DNA of 23,312 bases from CAVRUD01 sp963849635 (lineage in GTDB: Bacteria; Chloroflexota; Chloroflexia; Thermomicrobiales; UBA6265): contig CAWKIA010000044.1 in NCBI GenBank assembly GCA_963849635.1, positions 1-23,312 on the forward strand, in the 5' to 3' direction. The notes under the pieces were generated by a model that worked only from the letters and a program-made list of their open reading frames with translations, did not search any database and was not told the DNA's origin. The number at the start of each line of letters is the position of its first letter. Position 1 is the stretch's first letter. Both the position numbers and the translations under genes were made by a program. Of this stretch, positions 1 through 8,329 are shown piece by piece.

Positions 1-1
1 C

Positions 2-538
2 GAGGGGCTGGTCCTCGGGCGATCGATCGACGACCCCTGGCGTGTCATTTCATGCCTGGTCGGCTGCGCAGAGCTGGCGAGCAGCCAGGGGGAAGCGACT
101 CGCGCCGCCCGCATCTTCGGCGCGTCGGCGGAGCTCCGCGCTGCGTTCGAGCTCCCGCTGACGCCCGCGACCCAGGTCCTCCACGACGGTTGGGTCGCGA
201 CCGTTCGCCGGCGGCTCGGCGGCGTGGCGTTCGAGCGCGCCTGGGCGTCCGGTGCCGCCCTCCCGATCGACGAAGCGATCGCCGAGGGACTGGCGGTGGC
301 CGAGGCGGCGAGCCGCCTGCCGAACCGCCGGCAGCCGGTTGGTCCCCTCGAGCTCTCGCCGCGCGAGCGGGAAACTCTGGCGATGCTGGTCGCGGGGCGG
401 ACGGACCGCGAGATCGCCGAAGCCCTCGGGATCAGCCGGCGGACGGCCGAGACCTATGTTTTCCGCCTGTGTGCCAAGCTCGGTGTCGAGGGCCGGACTG
501 CCGCCGTCGCCTCCGCCTTCCGCCTCGGGCTCGTCTGA
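2..538 (+). CDS. LuxR-family transcriptional regulator, ATPase/TPR type (5' truncated by window edge)
   Basis: The reading frame is open from the first bases of the window and ends at a TGA, so only the C-terminal ~178 residues are present. The last ~60 residues form a LuxR-type HTH beginning LSPRERETLAMLVAGRTDRE, followed by the recognition helix ISRRTAETYVFRLCAKL. The preceding part (ARIFGASAELRAAF and onward) resembles the helical C-terminal part of 'predicted ATPase' LuxR regulators, and the complete paralogue at 4070-6499 has the same arrangement. The missing N-terminus would normally hold a P-loop NTPase; that is inferred from the family. It is a DNA-binding cytoplasmic regulator with unknown target. 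A Met codon at 224 is internal and is not taken as the start, because the homologous region continues upstream of it. Confidence 0.85.
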   Translation, partial: EGLVLGRSIDDPWRVISCLVGCAELASSQGEATRAARIFGASAELRAAFELPLTPATQVLHDGWVATVRRRLGGVAFERAWASGAALPIDEAIAEGLAVAEAASRLPNRRQPVGPLELSPRERETLAMLVAGRTDREIAEALGISRRTAETYVFRLCAKLGVEGRTAAVASAFRLGLV

Positions 539-782
539 CCGCTCCCCATCACGGTCACCCGTCGGGACCCGGCCCGCGCTGGCCGCAACGCCCGACATCT
601 CGATCCGTACCCGCGATGTCGTATTTCCCCGGACCCGCGCGCATCGCGCTCGCCTTACGCTCGGGCTGGGGTGCCGACGACGACGCGGTGATGCGACGGT
701 CGCCCATCGACCATCCGCGGGGCGCGCGCCGGATGGCCCGCGGCTCGACTGCCGTGTCCGCTGCCCACCGAAAGGAGCATCC

Positions 783-1805
783 GTGGACGGTCACCGCTTC
801 GACGATCTGGTTCGCCGGTGCGCGGCCGGTGTCTCTCGCCGCGATGTCCTCGCGGGGGTCGCCGGCGCCGCCCTGGCCGCCCTGGCCGCTCCTGGGCGTG
901 CCGCGGCCGCCTGCCTGCGGAACAACCGGCCCTGCCCCGACCACGCCTCCTGCTGCTCGCACTACTGCCAGCCGCACCGCGGCCGCAATCGCTGCGCTGC
1001 CTGCGCCAGTGGCATCGTCTGCGGCGACGTCTGCTGCCCGGAGGGCGCCCTCAACGCGTGCACCGCGATCGGTGGCTGCCTCTGCCCGGATGGGACGCTC
1101 TACGATGCATCGGAGAACGTCTGCCGGCCGTGCGCCGGCGGGGAGGGTGCCTGTGCGACGAACGACGACTGTTGCTCGGACACTTGCTGCGGCGGCGGCT
1201 GCTGCGCTCTGGGGCAGACCTGCACGGCGGACGGGCGCTGCGCCATCCAGTGCGACGATAACGGCGACTGCCCCGGCGACGAGGTCTGCTGCGCCGGCGT
1301 CTGCACGATCTTGGAAGAGTGCTTCTGCCCGCCGGGTTTGGCGTGCGACGGATCAGCCACCTGCAGTCGGTGCGGCAGCCGCACCTATACCACCGAGGGG
1401 ACCTGCTGCCCGTTCCCGCTCGTCGGTTACTGCTGCACCGACTCGTCGCCGGGTGCGGGCGACGGGTTCGCCCTTTGCTGCCACCGCGACAATTGTCCCC
1501 CCTGCCCGGACGGGAGTTCCTCGGCCAAGGGCGGAACCTTCACCCACTGTGACACGGAGGAAAGCGGCGATTGCTGCGCGCCCGGTGATTTTCCAGGCGG
1601 CAGTGCGCACGCGACGGCTCCATGCTGTCTCGCTCCCGGCGAGGCGTGCGACCGTGAAGTGCCTTGCTGCGGAGCGTGCGACGCCGCCGGCGTCTGCGCG
1701 TGCTTGGCGCTGGACGAGCCGTGCAACCTGGACTTCGTAGGGCTGGGGTGTTGCCCGGGGATGTCCTGTTTTGGGGACACGGGCCGCTGCACCCTCTCCT
1801 CGTAA
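783..1805 (+). CDS. Tat-exported cysteine-rich protein of unknown function
   Basis: 340 residues from a GTG start preceded by AAAGGAG, although the frame is open far upstream. The N-terminus has a twin-arginine motif (SRRDVLAG), an Ala-rich hydrophobic stretch and a likely cleavage site after an AAA run near residue 43, so the protein is predicted to leave through the Tat system. The mature part has 58 cysteines in about 297 residues, many as CC pairs or CxC/CxxC clusters (for example CCSDTCC, GGGCCALGQTC). This suggests a knottin-like, disulfide-packed extracellular protein or a chain of small Cys-rich modules. It has no catalytic motif that I recognise. It lies just upstream of another secreted protein in the same direction, 104 bp apart. 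The export call is sound; the function is unknown. Confidence 0.8.
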   Translation: MDGHRFDDLVRRCAAGVSRRDVLAGVAGAALAALAAPGRAAAACLRNNRPCPDHASCCSHYCQPHRGRNRCAACASGIVCGDVCCPEGALNACTAIGGCLCPDGTLYDASENVCRPCAGGEGACATNDDCCSDTCCGGGCCALGQTCTADGRCAIQCDDNGDCPGDEVCCAGVCTILEECFCPPGLACDGSATCSRCGSRTYTTEGTCCPFPLVGYCCTDSSPGAGDGFALCCHRDNCPPCPDGSSSAKGGTFTHCDTEESGDCCAPGDFPGGSAHATAPCCLAPGEACDREVPCCGACDAAGVCACLALDEPCNLDFVGLGCCPGMSCFGDTGRCTLSS

Positions 1806-1909
1806 GCGTGAACTCGGTGAGCGCCTGGGAATGCGCAAAGCGGCTAGCGAGTCCGCAGTCCACGGACCGCAAGCGGCCTCTGCTTGGCCACCTGGAGACA
1901 GGAGGAAAG

Positions 1910-2610
1910 ATGTCGACCGGACCATCTACCGCAGCGGTCGTTGTCGCGCTCCTGCTGTTCGGCGCCGTTGGTATGGGCACAGTCCGCGCCGCGCCGGGGG
2001 ACCCGCCGGCGCCGACCCGCCCCGATCCGTGCTCGACGGTCCTCGCCGGCGATTACGACGGCGACGGTCTCTCCAACTACCGGGAGTGCCAGCTCGGCAC
2101 CAGTCCCGTGTTGGACGACACCGACAACGACAACCTCTCCGACCCCGACGAACTGACCTTCGGCTCCAACCCGACCAACCCCAACACCGACGGTGACGCC
2201 GTCCGGACGGCTGCGAGGTCAGGTGGAAGAACGCCTACGGCCTGCCGCTCGACCCGGTCGTCCCCAACGCCGACAGCGACGGCGATTCGATCCCGAACGC
2301 CATCGAATCCTGGGGCGGCACAGACCCGTACAGCAATGACACCGACCAGGACGTGCTGCGCGACGGCGACGAATGGAACATCTGCCCCCGTAAGGCGGGG
2401 CCGAACCAGGGACCCGCCTTCGCCCTCGATCCCGACCGCGACGACGACGGCCTCCTCGACGGGATCGAGGTCGTCTCGACCGGGACCGACCCGAACGAGT
2501 GGGATACCGACGGGGACGGGTGGTCGGACTATACCGAGGTGTTCGACTACGGCACCGATCCGCTCGACGCGAGCGACAAGCCGAGCGGCTATCCGCCCGA
2601 CCACCCGTAG
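1910..2610 (+). CDS. Secreted thrombospondin type-3 repeat-like calcium-binding protein, frameshifted
   Basis: The ATG start follows a strong AGGAGG-type ribosome site (about 1900-1905). The N-terminus is a Sec signal peptide: a hydrophobic run AVVVALLLFGAVGMG followed by VRAAPG. The rest is a series of Asp-rich calcium-binding repeats of the type DxDxDG (GDYDGDGLSNY, DTDNDNLSDPDE, DSDGDSIPNAIES, DRDDDGLLDGIE, DTDGDGWSDYTE), typical of thrombospondin type-3-like stalk or adhesion proteins. The frame is broken at about 2203-2206: repeats stop in the first frame and continue in the -1 frame as DGCEVRWKNAYG. One missing G in a GG run explains this; the repaired product is about 233 residues. It probably acts outside the cell, perhaps bound to the surface. 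No enzymatic domain is visible. Confidence 0.78.
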
Positions 2611-2643
2611 CGATCCGACAACGGCCCCGGGAACCGGTCGGCA

Positions 2644-2678
2644 TGGGCTCAGGTCGGCACGTCCACGACCTGAGCCCA
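2644..2678 (+). terminator. Perfect 13-bp hairpin after the TSP3-like gene, probable terminator
   Basis: The arm at 2644-2656 (TGGGCTCAGGTCG) is exactly complementary to 2666-2678, with a 9-base loop. It lies 33 bp after the TAG of the gene at 1910-2610. No T-tract follows, so it may terminate weakly or protect the 3' end. I see no gene in the rest of 2611-2911. Confidence 0.5.
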
Positions 2679-2911
2679 ACGCCGGGCCGATCTACCAGGG
2701 GATGCGACAGATTTCTCTGAAGATCTACAACAGTAACCGTTGAAGATGATAGCCAGAGGCAGAGAGATCCGAACGCGGCCCCGACGTCCCAGCCCCCTTC
2801 AGGGAGGCTATCTTGGATATCACGGGATCTTTAGCCCCGGGCGAAGCCTGGATGGCGCGGCCCTGCGCTGGCTCGCGCCATCGACTCGGCGCCTCGTCTT
2901 CCCAAAATGCG

Positions 2912-3691
2912 CTACGACGCCACCTCCAGATTGATCTCCCCGACCATGGTGTTGATGTCGAACCGGAGCGTCGGGGCCGCCTCGTCATAGGCGGCGGTGA
3001 CATAGGCATCGCCGTCACGTTCGAAGCCGTCCGCGTCGACGTCGCCCAGCATCGTATCGGCATCGATCCGGACGCTGGCGTCCGCCGGAACGATCAAGGT
3101 CACAGTGCCGGCCTCCGAATCGATCGCCGCGTCGAGATTCTGCTCCCAATCCGCCCCGGTAAGATCGATCTTGATCTCGCCCGCGTTCGTCTCGACATCG
3201 AGCGTGCGCACGTCGAGCCCGCCCAGGTTGAGTTCGCTCGAACCGGTGTCGAGATCGACCTCTAGATCGAGCGGAACGTCTGGAGCGAGCTGGACATCCC
3301 AGCGATTGCCGTCATTCTCCCCGATATCGTCGAAGTCGTTGAAGTCCAGATCGCCGAAGTCGCCCGGCTGCTGCACGTCCAGAACCCCGTTCTGCCCGTC
3401 GAGCTGGTAGTTCACCTCCGGGCGCCATTCATCGTCGTCGAAGGTGAAATCGCCGCGAAAGAGATTGGTACTGCCGGCCGCGGCCGGGTCGATCTTGAGG
3501 ACGCCGAAATCCATATCGAGTTCGGCATTCACCGAGGTCGCCGCATCCCGCGGGACGGTCTGCTGCTCCGATGTCGCGGCCCGGGCCGAGTCGGACAGGC
3601 CGGTGAAGGCGGGAATGGAGAGCGCCAGAAGTCCCAGGCCGATCAGCCCGGCTTTCCGACCATGTCCCATCGTGGCGTTGTGCAAAGTCAT
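2912..3691 (-). CDS. Toast_rack/LiaF-like exported beta-repeat protein (DUF2154/DUF4097-type)
   Basis: 259 residues. The ATG at 3691 was chosen because AAAGGA precedes it and a signal peptide follows at once (GRKAGLIGLGLLALSIPAF, then DSARAA). The mature part is acidic. Its second half has regularly spaced beta-strand repeats: LDLEVDLDTGSSELNLGGLD, VETNAGEIKIDLTG, SEAGTVTLIVPADASVRID, TMLGDVDADGF, and a final NTMVGEINLEVA. The alternating x-G-x-[hydrophobic]-x-[hydrophobic] strands and the closing 'G-E-I-N-L' are typical of toast_rack/LiaF-type C-terminal domains linked to cell-envelope stress sensing. It is predicted to be exported; no membrane anchor is seen beyond the signal peptide. It is divergent from the ATPase-LuxR regulator at 4070, which could control it (inference). 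Family assignment is by pattern only. Confidence 0.72.
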   Translation of the reverse strand: MTLHNATMGHGRKAGLIGLGLLALSIPAFTGLSDSARAATSEQQTVPRDAATSVNAELDMDFGVLKIDPAAAGSTNLFRGDFTFDDDEWRPEVNYQLDGQNGVLDVQQPGDFGDLDFNDFDDIGENDGNRWDVQLAPDVPLDLEVDLDTGSSELNLGGLDVRTLDVETNAGEIKIDLTGADWEQNLDAAIDSEAGTVTLIVPADASVRIDADTMLGDVDADGFERDGDAYVTAAYDEAAPTLRFDINTMVGEINLEVAS

Positions 3692-4069
3692 GTGTGTCCT
3701 TTCGATCTGGTCTTTGAATGCGGTAAAGCGTTCCGGCAACCATCGGTGTTGCTCTTGAACGATGGTAGGGATCGGCTGTGGCTCCGGTGTTTCCGGTGGA
3801 TCGCGAAAGTGTGTCGTCTCGATGGCAGAAGCCGCCGGCACGGTGGCCCAACAGGCGTTCTCTGCTCCGACCGGCGCTACATCATCAGGGGCATCGCCAC
3901 CTATGGGACCTGGAGGCGTACGATCTTCCTGTCTATCGCCGCTTGTCTAGGACCAATGGGGCATCCGTCCGGCTATACATTTGGGGTAATACTTCTAGGC
4001 GCGGACGAAGAATTCCAATAGAATCGAGTCCTCTGCAGATACTCAGAACGGCTCGTCTTAGGTGGGACG
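3692..4069. other. Divergent intergenic region between toast_rack gene and LuxR regulator
   Basis: This 378-bp stretch separates two genes that start in opposite directions and so should hold both promoters. I find no convincing -35/-10 pair, inverted repeat or RNA element. Open frames here lack coding character or are 5' extensions of the reverse-strand gene. Confidence 0.5.
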
Positions 4070-6499
4070 ATGGGGACCTTGTGGCCGCGAAACGAACCTT
4101 ACCCTCTGCCAGTTTCGCGGCCATCGCTCGTCGATCTCGATCGGCAGCCGCCGCCCTTGCCCATCCCACTGACCCCGCTAATCGGCCGGTCGGTCGAGAC
4201 GGCCGACGCTGCATCCCTGCTCCGGCTCCCGGAGATCCGGCTCCTCACGCTGACCGGAGCTGGTGGGGTCGGTAAAACACGGTTGGCGCTCCGACTTGCG
4301 ACAGTGCTCGAACCGGAGTATCCCGACGGCGTCTGGTTTGTCCCGCTGGCGCAGGTCGTTGACCCCGAGCAGGTGGCATCGGCGATCACCCTGGCGCTCG
4401 GTCTCAGCGAAGCCGACGAGCGTGCTCCTCTGGCTCGGCTTGCAACGTATCTCCGCGGTCCGCGACTCCTGCTCGTGCTGGACAATTTCGAGCAGGTCGT
4501 GGCGGCCGGGTCGCTCTTGCAGGACCTCCTCGCCGCCTGCCCGTCGCTCAATATCCTAGTTACTAGCCGGATCGCGTTACGGGTCGAAGGAGAGCAGGAG
4601 TATTCGGTTCCACCGCTCCCCCTTCCCGACCCGCACCGGCTGCCGCCGCTGGAAGAGCTGGCGCGGAACCCCGCGGTTGCACTTTTCATGTACCGCGCCC
4701 GAGCGGTGGATCCCAGGATTGTCCTCACCGACGATAATGCCGCCCCCGTCGCTGCGCTTTGCGCCAAGCTAGATGGCCTTCCCCTGGCGATAGAGCTAGC
4801 GGCGGCTCAAAGCAAGGTCCTCTCCCCCCGGGCGATGCTCAGCCGGATGTCCGGCCGGCTGGGTCTCCTAGGCGGCGGCGGACCGGGCCGTCCCGCCCGT
4901 CAGCAGACAATGCGGGCCGCCATCGCCTGGAGCCATGACCTGCTCACGCCCGAGGAGCAGGTGTTGTTCCGCCGTTTGGCGGTGTTTTCGGGCGGCTTCC
5001 CGCTCGCGGGCGCCGAGGCGGTGGGCGCCGAGGAAGACGCGTCGTCTCCCCCCGTCCTCCATCTCGTTGGCGCGCTCGTGGACAAGAGCCTCCTGCGCCC
5101 GGACGACGAGGTCGACGGCGAGCGTCGCTGCTCCATGCTGGAGACGGTCCGTGATTTCGCCCTTGAACGCCTGGAGGCAAGTGGCGAGGCCGATGCGATC
5201 CGGCGGAGGCATGCCGAGTGGTGCATCGCACTGGCGGAGCAAGCCGCCGCGTCCTTCTCCGCGGTTGCTCCTGGCCCATGGGGGATCCGGCTCGGGTGGG
5301 ATCTGGACAACCTCCGCGCTGCCTTCGCAACGCTCGATGCCAACGGGGACGCCGAAGCGATGCTGCATCTGAGCACCGCCCTGGAGCCATTCTGGTCGGC
5401 CTTGAGCAACGAGCGCGAGGGATTCCGGTGGGTGACCCGCGCGATCGAGCTGAGCGGTGGCGATCCGACGCCGGCCCGTACCCGCGCCACCGTTCTGGCA
5501 GCGCGTCTGGCAACCTCCCTGTGTGATTACCCATCCGCGACCGCCTTGGCCGGGGAGAGCGTCGCCCACGCCGAAATGACGGGCGGTGTCCAGAGCCTCG
5601 CGGACGCCGTCTGTCTATTGGGCAACATTGCCCGCGGCGTTGGCGACGAGGCCTCGGCCCGCAATCGGTACGAGGACGCGCTGAGGCGCTACCGGGCGCT
5701 CGACGACCTCCCTAATGTCGCCTACACACTGGTTCAACTCGGGAAGCTGGGTGATCTCGGCACGTTTGATCGGCCCGGAGATCCTGCTCATCAGGCCTGC
5801 GCGGTTGCGCGGTGCGAAGAGGCGCTCCAGATCTATCGGGAGTTGGAGGACACCGGCGGCCTCGCCCGAGCGGTGCACCAACTCGGCCATCTGGCCTACA
5901 GGCAGCGGGACTATCCTCGTGCCGTCCGGCTTGCGGGCGAGGCGCTTAGCCTGCGCTGGGAGCATCGCAACCTTACCGACGCCGCAACCTCCTTCGAGGA
6001 CATCGCCGACATCGCCGGGATGACGGACCATTCCGAGCTGGCTGCCCAGCTCTATGGCACGGCGGCAGCGCTCCGGGAATCGCACGGTGTGCCGATCTGG
6101 CCGGCCTATCGGGAGGCACACGACCGCGAGGTCGACGTCACGAGGCAGGCGCTCTCGCCCAGCACCTTCGCGAACGCCTGGGCCGTCGGTCGCGCGATGG
6201 CGCTGCAAGACGCCGTGACGGATGCACTGGCGTTCGTCCAGGCGTTTCAGGATCGGAGTTCCAGCCCGAACCCCGCGCCCGCTCCGCAGACGGCCGAGAG
6301 TGCGGCGAAGGGGCTGACACCGCGTGAGTTAGAGGTGCTGCGGCTCGTCGCGGCCGGCCACTCCAACCGGGCCATCAGCGAGGCGATGTTCGTCAGTATC
6401 CCGACGGTGAAGGGCCACGTCACCGGGATCATGACCAAGTTGGGGCTCGATTCCCGCTCCGCCGTGACGGCCTACGCGTTCCGCCACGGCCTGGTGTAG
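4070..6499 (+). CDS. ATPase-LuxR transcriptional regulator (P-loop NTPase + helical repeats + LuxR HTH)
   Basis: 809 residues from ATG with GGTGGG three bases upstream. The N-terminal NTPase has Walker A GAGGVGKT (residues 63-70) and Walker B LLLVLDN (133-139), then a sensor-like LVTSR and the segment DGLPLAIELAAAQSK typical of AP-ATPase/NB-ARC-like signalling NTPases. Residues ~400-740 are helical and TPR-like (AVARCEEALQIYRELEDTGG, AVHQLGHLAYRQRDYPRAV). The last 61 residues are a LuxR HTH starting LTPRELEVLRLVAAG. It is a large nucleotide-dependent transcription factor with the usual family length; ligand and target genes are unknown. It could act on the divergent toast_rack gene. The partial gene at the window start is a paralogue. 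The frame is intact throughout. Confidence 0.92.
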   Translation: MGTLWPRNEPYPLPVSRPSLVDLDRQPPPLPIPLTPLIGRSVETADAASLLRLPEIRLLTLTGAGGVGKTRLALRLATVLEPEYPDGVWFVPLAQVVDPEQVASAITLALGLSEADERAPLARLATYLRGPRLLLVLDNFEQVVAAGSLLQDLLAACPSLNILVTSRIALRVEGEQEYSVPPLPLPDPHRLPPLEELARNPAVALFMYRARAVDPRIVLTDDNAAPVAALCAKLDGLPLAIELAAAQSKVLSPRAMLSRMSGRLGLLGGGGPGRPARQQTMRAAIAWSHDLLTPEEQVLFRRLAVFSGGFPLAGAEAVGAEEDASSPPVLHLVGALVDKSLLRPDDEVDGERRCSMLETVRDFALERLEASGEADAIRRRHAEWCIALAEQAAASFSAVAPGPWGIRLGWDLDNLRAAFATLDANGDAEAMLHLSTALEPFWSALSNEREGFRWVTRAIELSGGDPTPARTRATVLAARLATSLCDYPSATALAGESVAHAEMTGGVQSLADAVCLLGNIARGVGDEASARNRYEDALRRYRALDDLPNVAYTLVQLGKLGDLGTFDRPGDPAHQACAVARCEEALQIYRELEDTGGLARAVHQLGHLAYRQRDYPRAVRLAGEALSLRWEHRNLTDAATSFEDIADIAGMTDHSELAAQLYGTAAALRESHGVPIWPAYREAHDREVDVTRQALSPSTFANAWAVGRAMALQDAVTDALAFVQAFQDRSSSPNPAPAPQTAESAAKGLTPRELEVLRLVAAGHSNRAISEAMFVSIPTVKGHVTGIMTKLGLDSRSAVTAYAFRHGLV

Positions 6500-6667
6500 T
6501 CCTCTCTTGGCGGATATCCGTCGGGGCCACGTCGCGTCCGGTACCTCGGTCGGATCGCGCGGGGCCACGCTCGGTGGCACGTCGCGAGTCCGGTTCCACC
6601 TGCTTAATTGCCGTAATACCAACCTTTCCAGCGGAGCGAGTCGGCCGAAATTGGCAATCGGGACCGC

Positions 6668-6696
6668 TTGACACCCATTCGGGCTGTCTGTAGATT
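6668..6696 (+). promoter_or_regulatory. Sigma70-type promoter of the met operon
   Basis: A perfect -35 TTGACA (6668-6673), a 17-bp spacer and -10 TAGATT (6691-6696, 4 of 6 to consensus). Transcription would start near 6703, about 18 bases before the SAM-I aptamer. Confidence 0.75.
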
Positions 6697-6720
6697 GAGG
6701 TCAACAATTGAAGAGTGCTG

Positions 6721-6820
6721 CCTTATCACGAGAGGTGGAGGGAGACGGCCCTGTGAAGCCCGGCAGCCTGCGCGCCACGCGCAAGGTGCCAATTCCGGCA
6801 GAGTGATCTGCGAGATAAGG
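6721..6820 (+). ncRNA. SAM-I (S-box) riboswitch aptamer
   Basis: The 100-base element has the S-box hallmarks: P1 arms CCTTATC (6721-6727) and GATAAGG (6814-6820) are exactly complementary; CACGAGAGGTGGAGGGA follows the 5' arm; CTGTGAAGCCCGGCAGCC carries the conserved GAAGCCCGGCA-type core; GGTGCCAATTCCGGCAG is the P3/P4 segment. Family knowledge: SAM binding stabilises P1 and favours a downstream terminator, so methionine genes are off when SAM is high. It precedes metX and metY, which fits. Confidence 0.96.
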
Positions 6821-6838
6821 GAACGGCGTTAACTGCCG

Positions 6839-6869
6839 CATCCCCTGCTCGTCCGCAGGGGATGTTTTT
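6839..6869 (+). terminator. Intrinsic terminator of the SAM riboswitch expression platform
   Basis: A perfect 10-bp stem CATCCCCTGC (6839-6848) / GCAGGGGATG (6855-6864) with loop TCGTCC, followed directly by five Ts. A small CGGC/GCCG hairpin at 6824-6838 lies between P1 and the terminator and may take part in switching. The 128 bases from here to metX hold no other structure I can support. Confidence 0.9.
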
Positions 6870-6997
6870 GGTTAACCGCCGCGCTCTCGCCGTCCGCAGC
6901 ATACGGAGCACCCAGCCGGTTGCTTCGGGACGAGCCTCACGGCCGCGTCCCTGGCTTCGGCTACGCTCCGGTGCGGACGGCGAGCGGAGGATTGAAC

Positions 6998-8218
6998 GTG
7001 GAGCATCCGACACCCGCCGACCCGCGGGTGAACCCGTCCGACGCCGGCTATGACACCGAGCGGCGCGGGCGTTTGCACATCGTGGCGCCGGTCAGTCCGA
7101 CCGCGCCGAACGCCCCCGCCCAGCCGCGCCATCCTGAAGCGGACGGCGAGCTGCGCTACGCCGAACTGGGTCCGATCGACCTGGAGTGGGGCGGCCACCT
7201 GCAGAACATCACCCTCGCCTACCGCACCTGGGGCGAGCTCAATGCCGCCGGGGACAACGCGGTCCTCGTCCTCCACGCCCTGACCGGCGATAGCCGGGCC
7301 GGTGGCGAAGGCGGCTGGTGGGAGCCCCTCATCGGTTCCGGTCTCGCCCTGGACACCGACCGGGCCTTCGTCGTCTGCGCCAATGTCCTCGGCGGCTGCC
7401 AGGGCAGCACCGGACCATCCTCCCTCGATCCGCTCACCGGCCGCCCCTACGCGATGCGCTTTCCCCTGATCACGATCGGCGACATCGTTGCGTCCCAGCG
7501 GCGCCTGGTCGAACGCCTCGGCATCACCAAGCTGCTCGCCATCGGTGGCTCGATCGGCGGTTTCCAGGCGATCGAATGGGCCACTCGCCATCCGGATCTC
7601 GTCTCCGCCGTCGCCCCCCTGGCCTCCACCGGCGCCCTGGGGGCGCAGGGCATCGCGATCCACAGCGAGGTCGGCCGCCGGGCGATCATGGCCGATCCCG
7701 AATGGCGCGGTGGCGAATACCAGAGCGAAGGCACCTCCCCGACCCAGGGACTCGCGATAGCCAGGATGGCGGCGATGGTCGCCTACCACAGCCGCGAGAG
7801 CATGGACATGCGCTTCGGGCGCAACCCCGCCACCCGGCCCAGCATCTACCCGGCCTTCGGCACCACCTTTGATGTCGAGGGGTACCTGCACTACCACGGT
7901 CAGGCGCTGGTCCGCCGCTTCGACGCCAACTCGTACCTCTACCTGACCAAAGCCATGGACCTCTACGACGTCGGTCGCGACGGTGGCGAAACCCACTGGC
8001 TCAGCCAGATCACCGCCCCGGTCCTGCTCATGGGCGTCCGCTCCGACTGGCTTTTCCCACCGGACGCGATCCGCGATTTCGCGGACCGGCTGGCCTCCCT
8101 CAGGAAGGACGTGACATACGCGGAACTCGATTCTCCACACGGCCACGACGCCTTCCTCAAGGAGTGGGACATGATGACGCCGATCATCGGTCGCTTCCTC
8201 GACCGGGTGATCGCGTAA
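6998..8218 (+). CDS. metX: Homoserine O-acyltransferase (MetX)
   Basis: MetX acylates homoserine, the first committed step to methionine; the product feeds the next gene, metY. The protein is an alpha/beta-hydrolase. The nucleophile elbow GGSIGG puts the catalytic Ser at residue 185; Asp350 lies in VRSDWLFPP and His383 in HGHDAFL. Other conserved stretches are HALTGDSRA and GSTGPSS. The GTG start at 6998 follows GGAGG seven bases upstream and gives 406 residues, with a ~45-residue N-terminal extension before the core. An earlier in-frame ATG at 6920 has no ribosome site. The enzyme is usually called an acetyltransferase, but acetyl versus succinyl specificity cannot be settled from family membership. 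The SAM-I riboswitch upstream should control it. Confidence 0.94.
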   Translation: MEHPTPADPRVNPSDAGYDTERRGRLHIVAPVSPTAPNAPAQPRHPEADGELRYAELGPIDLEWGGHLQNITLAYRTWGELNAAGDNAVLVLHALTGDSRAGGEGGWWEPLIGSGLALDTDRAFVVCANVLGGCQGSTGPSSLDPLTGRPYAMRFPLITIGDIVASQRRLVERLGITKLLAIGGSIGGFQAIEWATRHPDLVSAVAPLASTGALGAQGIAIHSEVGRRAIMADPEWRGGEYQSEGTSPTQGLAIARMAAMVAYHSRESMDMRFGRNPATRPSIYPAFGTTFDVEGYLHYHGQALVRRFDANSYLYLTKAMDLYDVGRDGGETHWLSQITAPVLLMGVRSDWLFPPDAIRDFADRLASLRKDVTYAELDSPHGHDAFLKEWDMMTPIIGRFLDRVIA

Positions 8219-8329
8219 GTCCAACTCCATCCCATCCCACATAGGCTCTTCATACGAAGCGCGACCGTCCTGCCGGGGCCATGTCGTCCCCGGTCGATAC
8301 CTCTAGTCCGAACCGTTAGGAGGACACTC

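Noticed and set aside
252..782. A 5' extension of the Cys-rich protein beginning at 252
   Set aside because: It overlaps the LuxR gene in another frame and would bury the Tat signal inside the protein. The GTG at 783 has AAAGGAG upstream and begins right before the signal.
2077..2679. Long reverse-strand open frame over the TSP3-like gene
   Set aside because: It is antisense to Asp-rich repeats, has no ribosome site, and its composition (Val/Gly/Arg-rich) is what GAC/GAT codons give on the opposite strand.
4868..5569. Reverse-strand open frames inside the ATPase-LuxR gene
   Set aside because: They are shadows of a well-supported coding frame in GC-rich DNA, without motifs or starts.
6872..8242. 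456-codon reverse-strand open frame over metX
   Set aside because: metX has an intact catalytic triad and family motifs in the sense frame; the antisense product has no recognisable domain.
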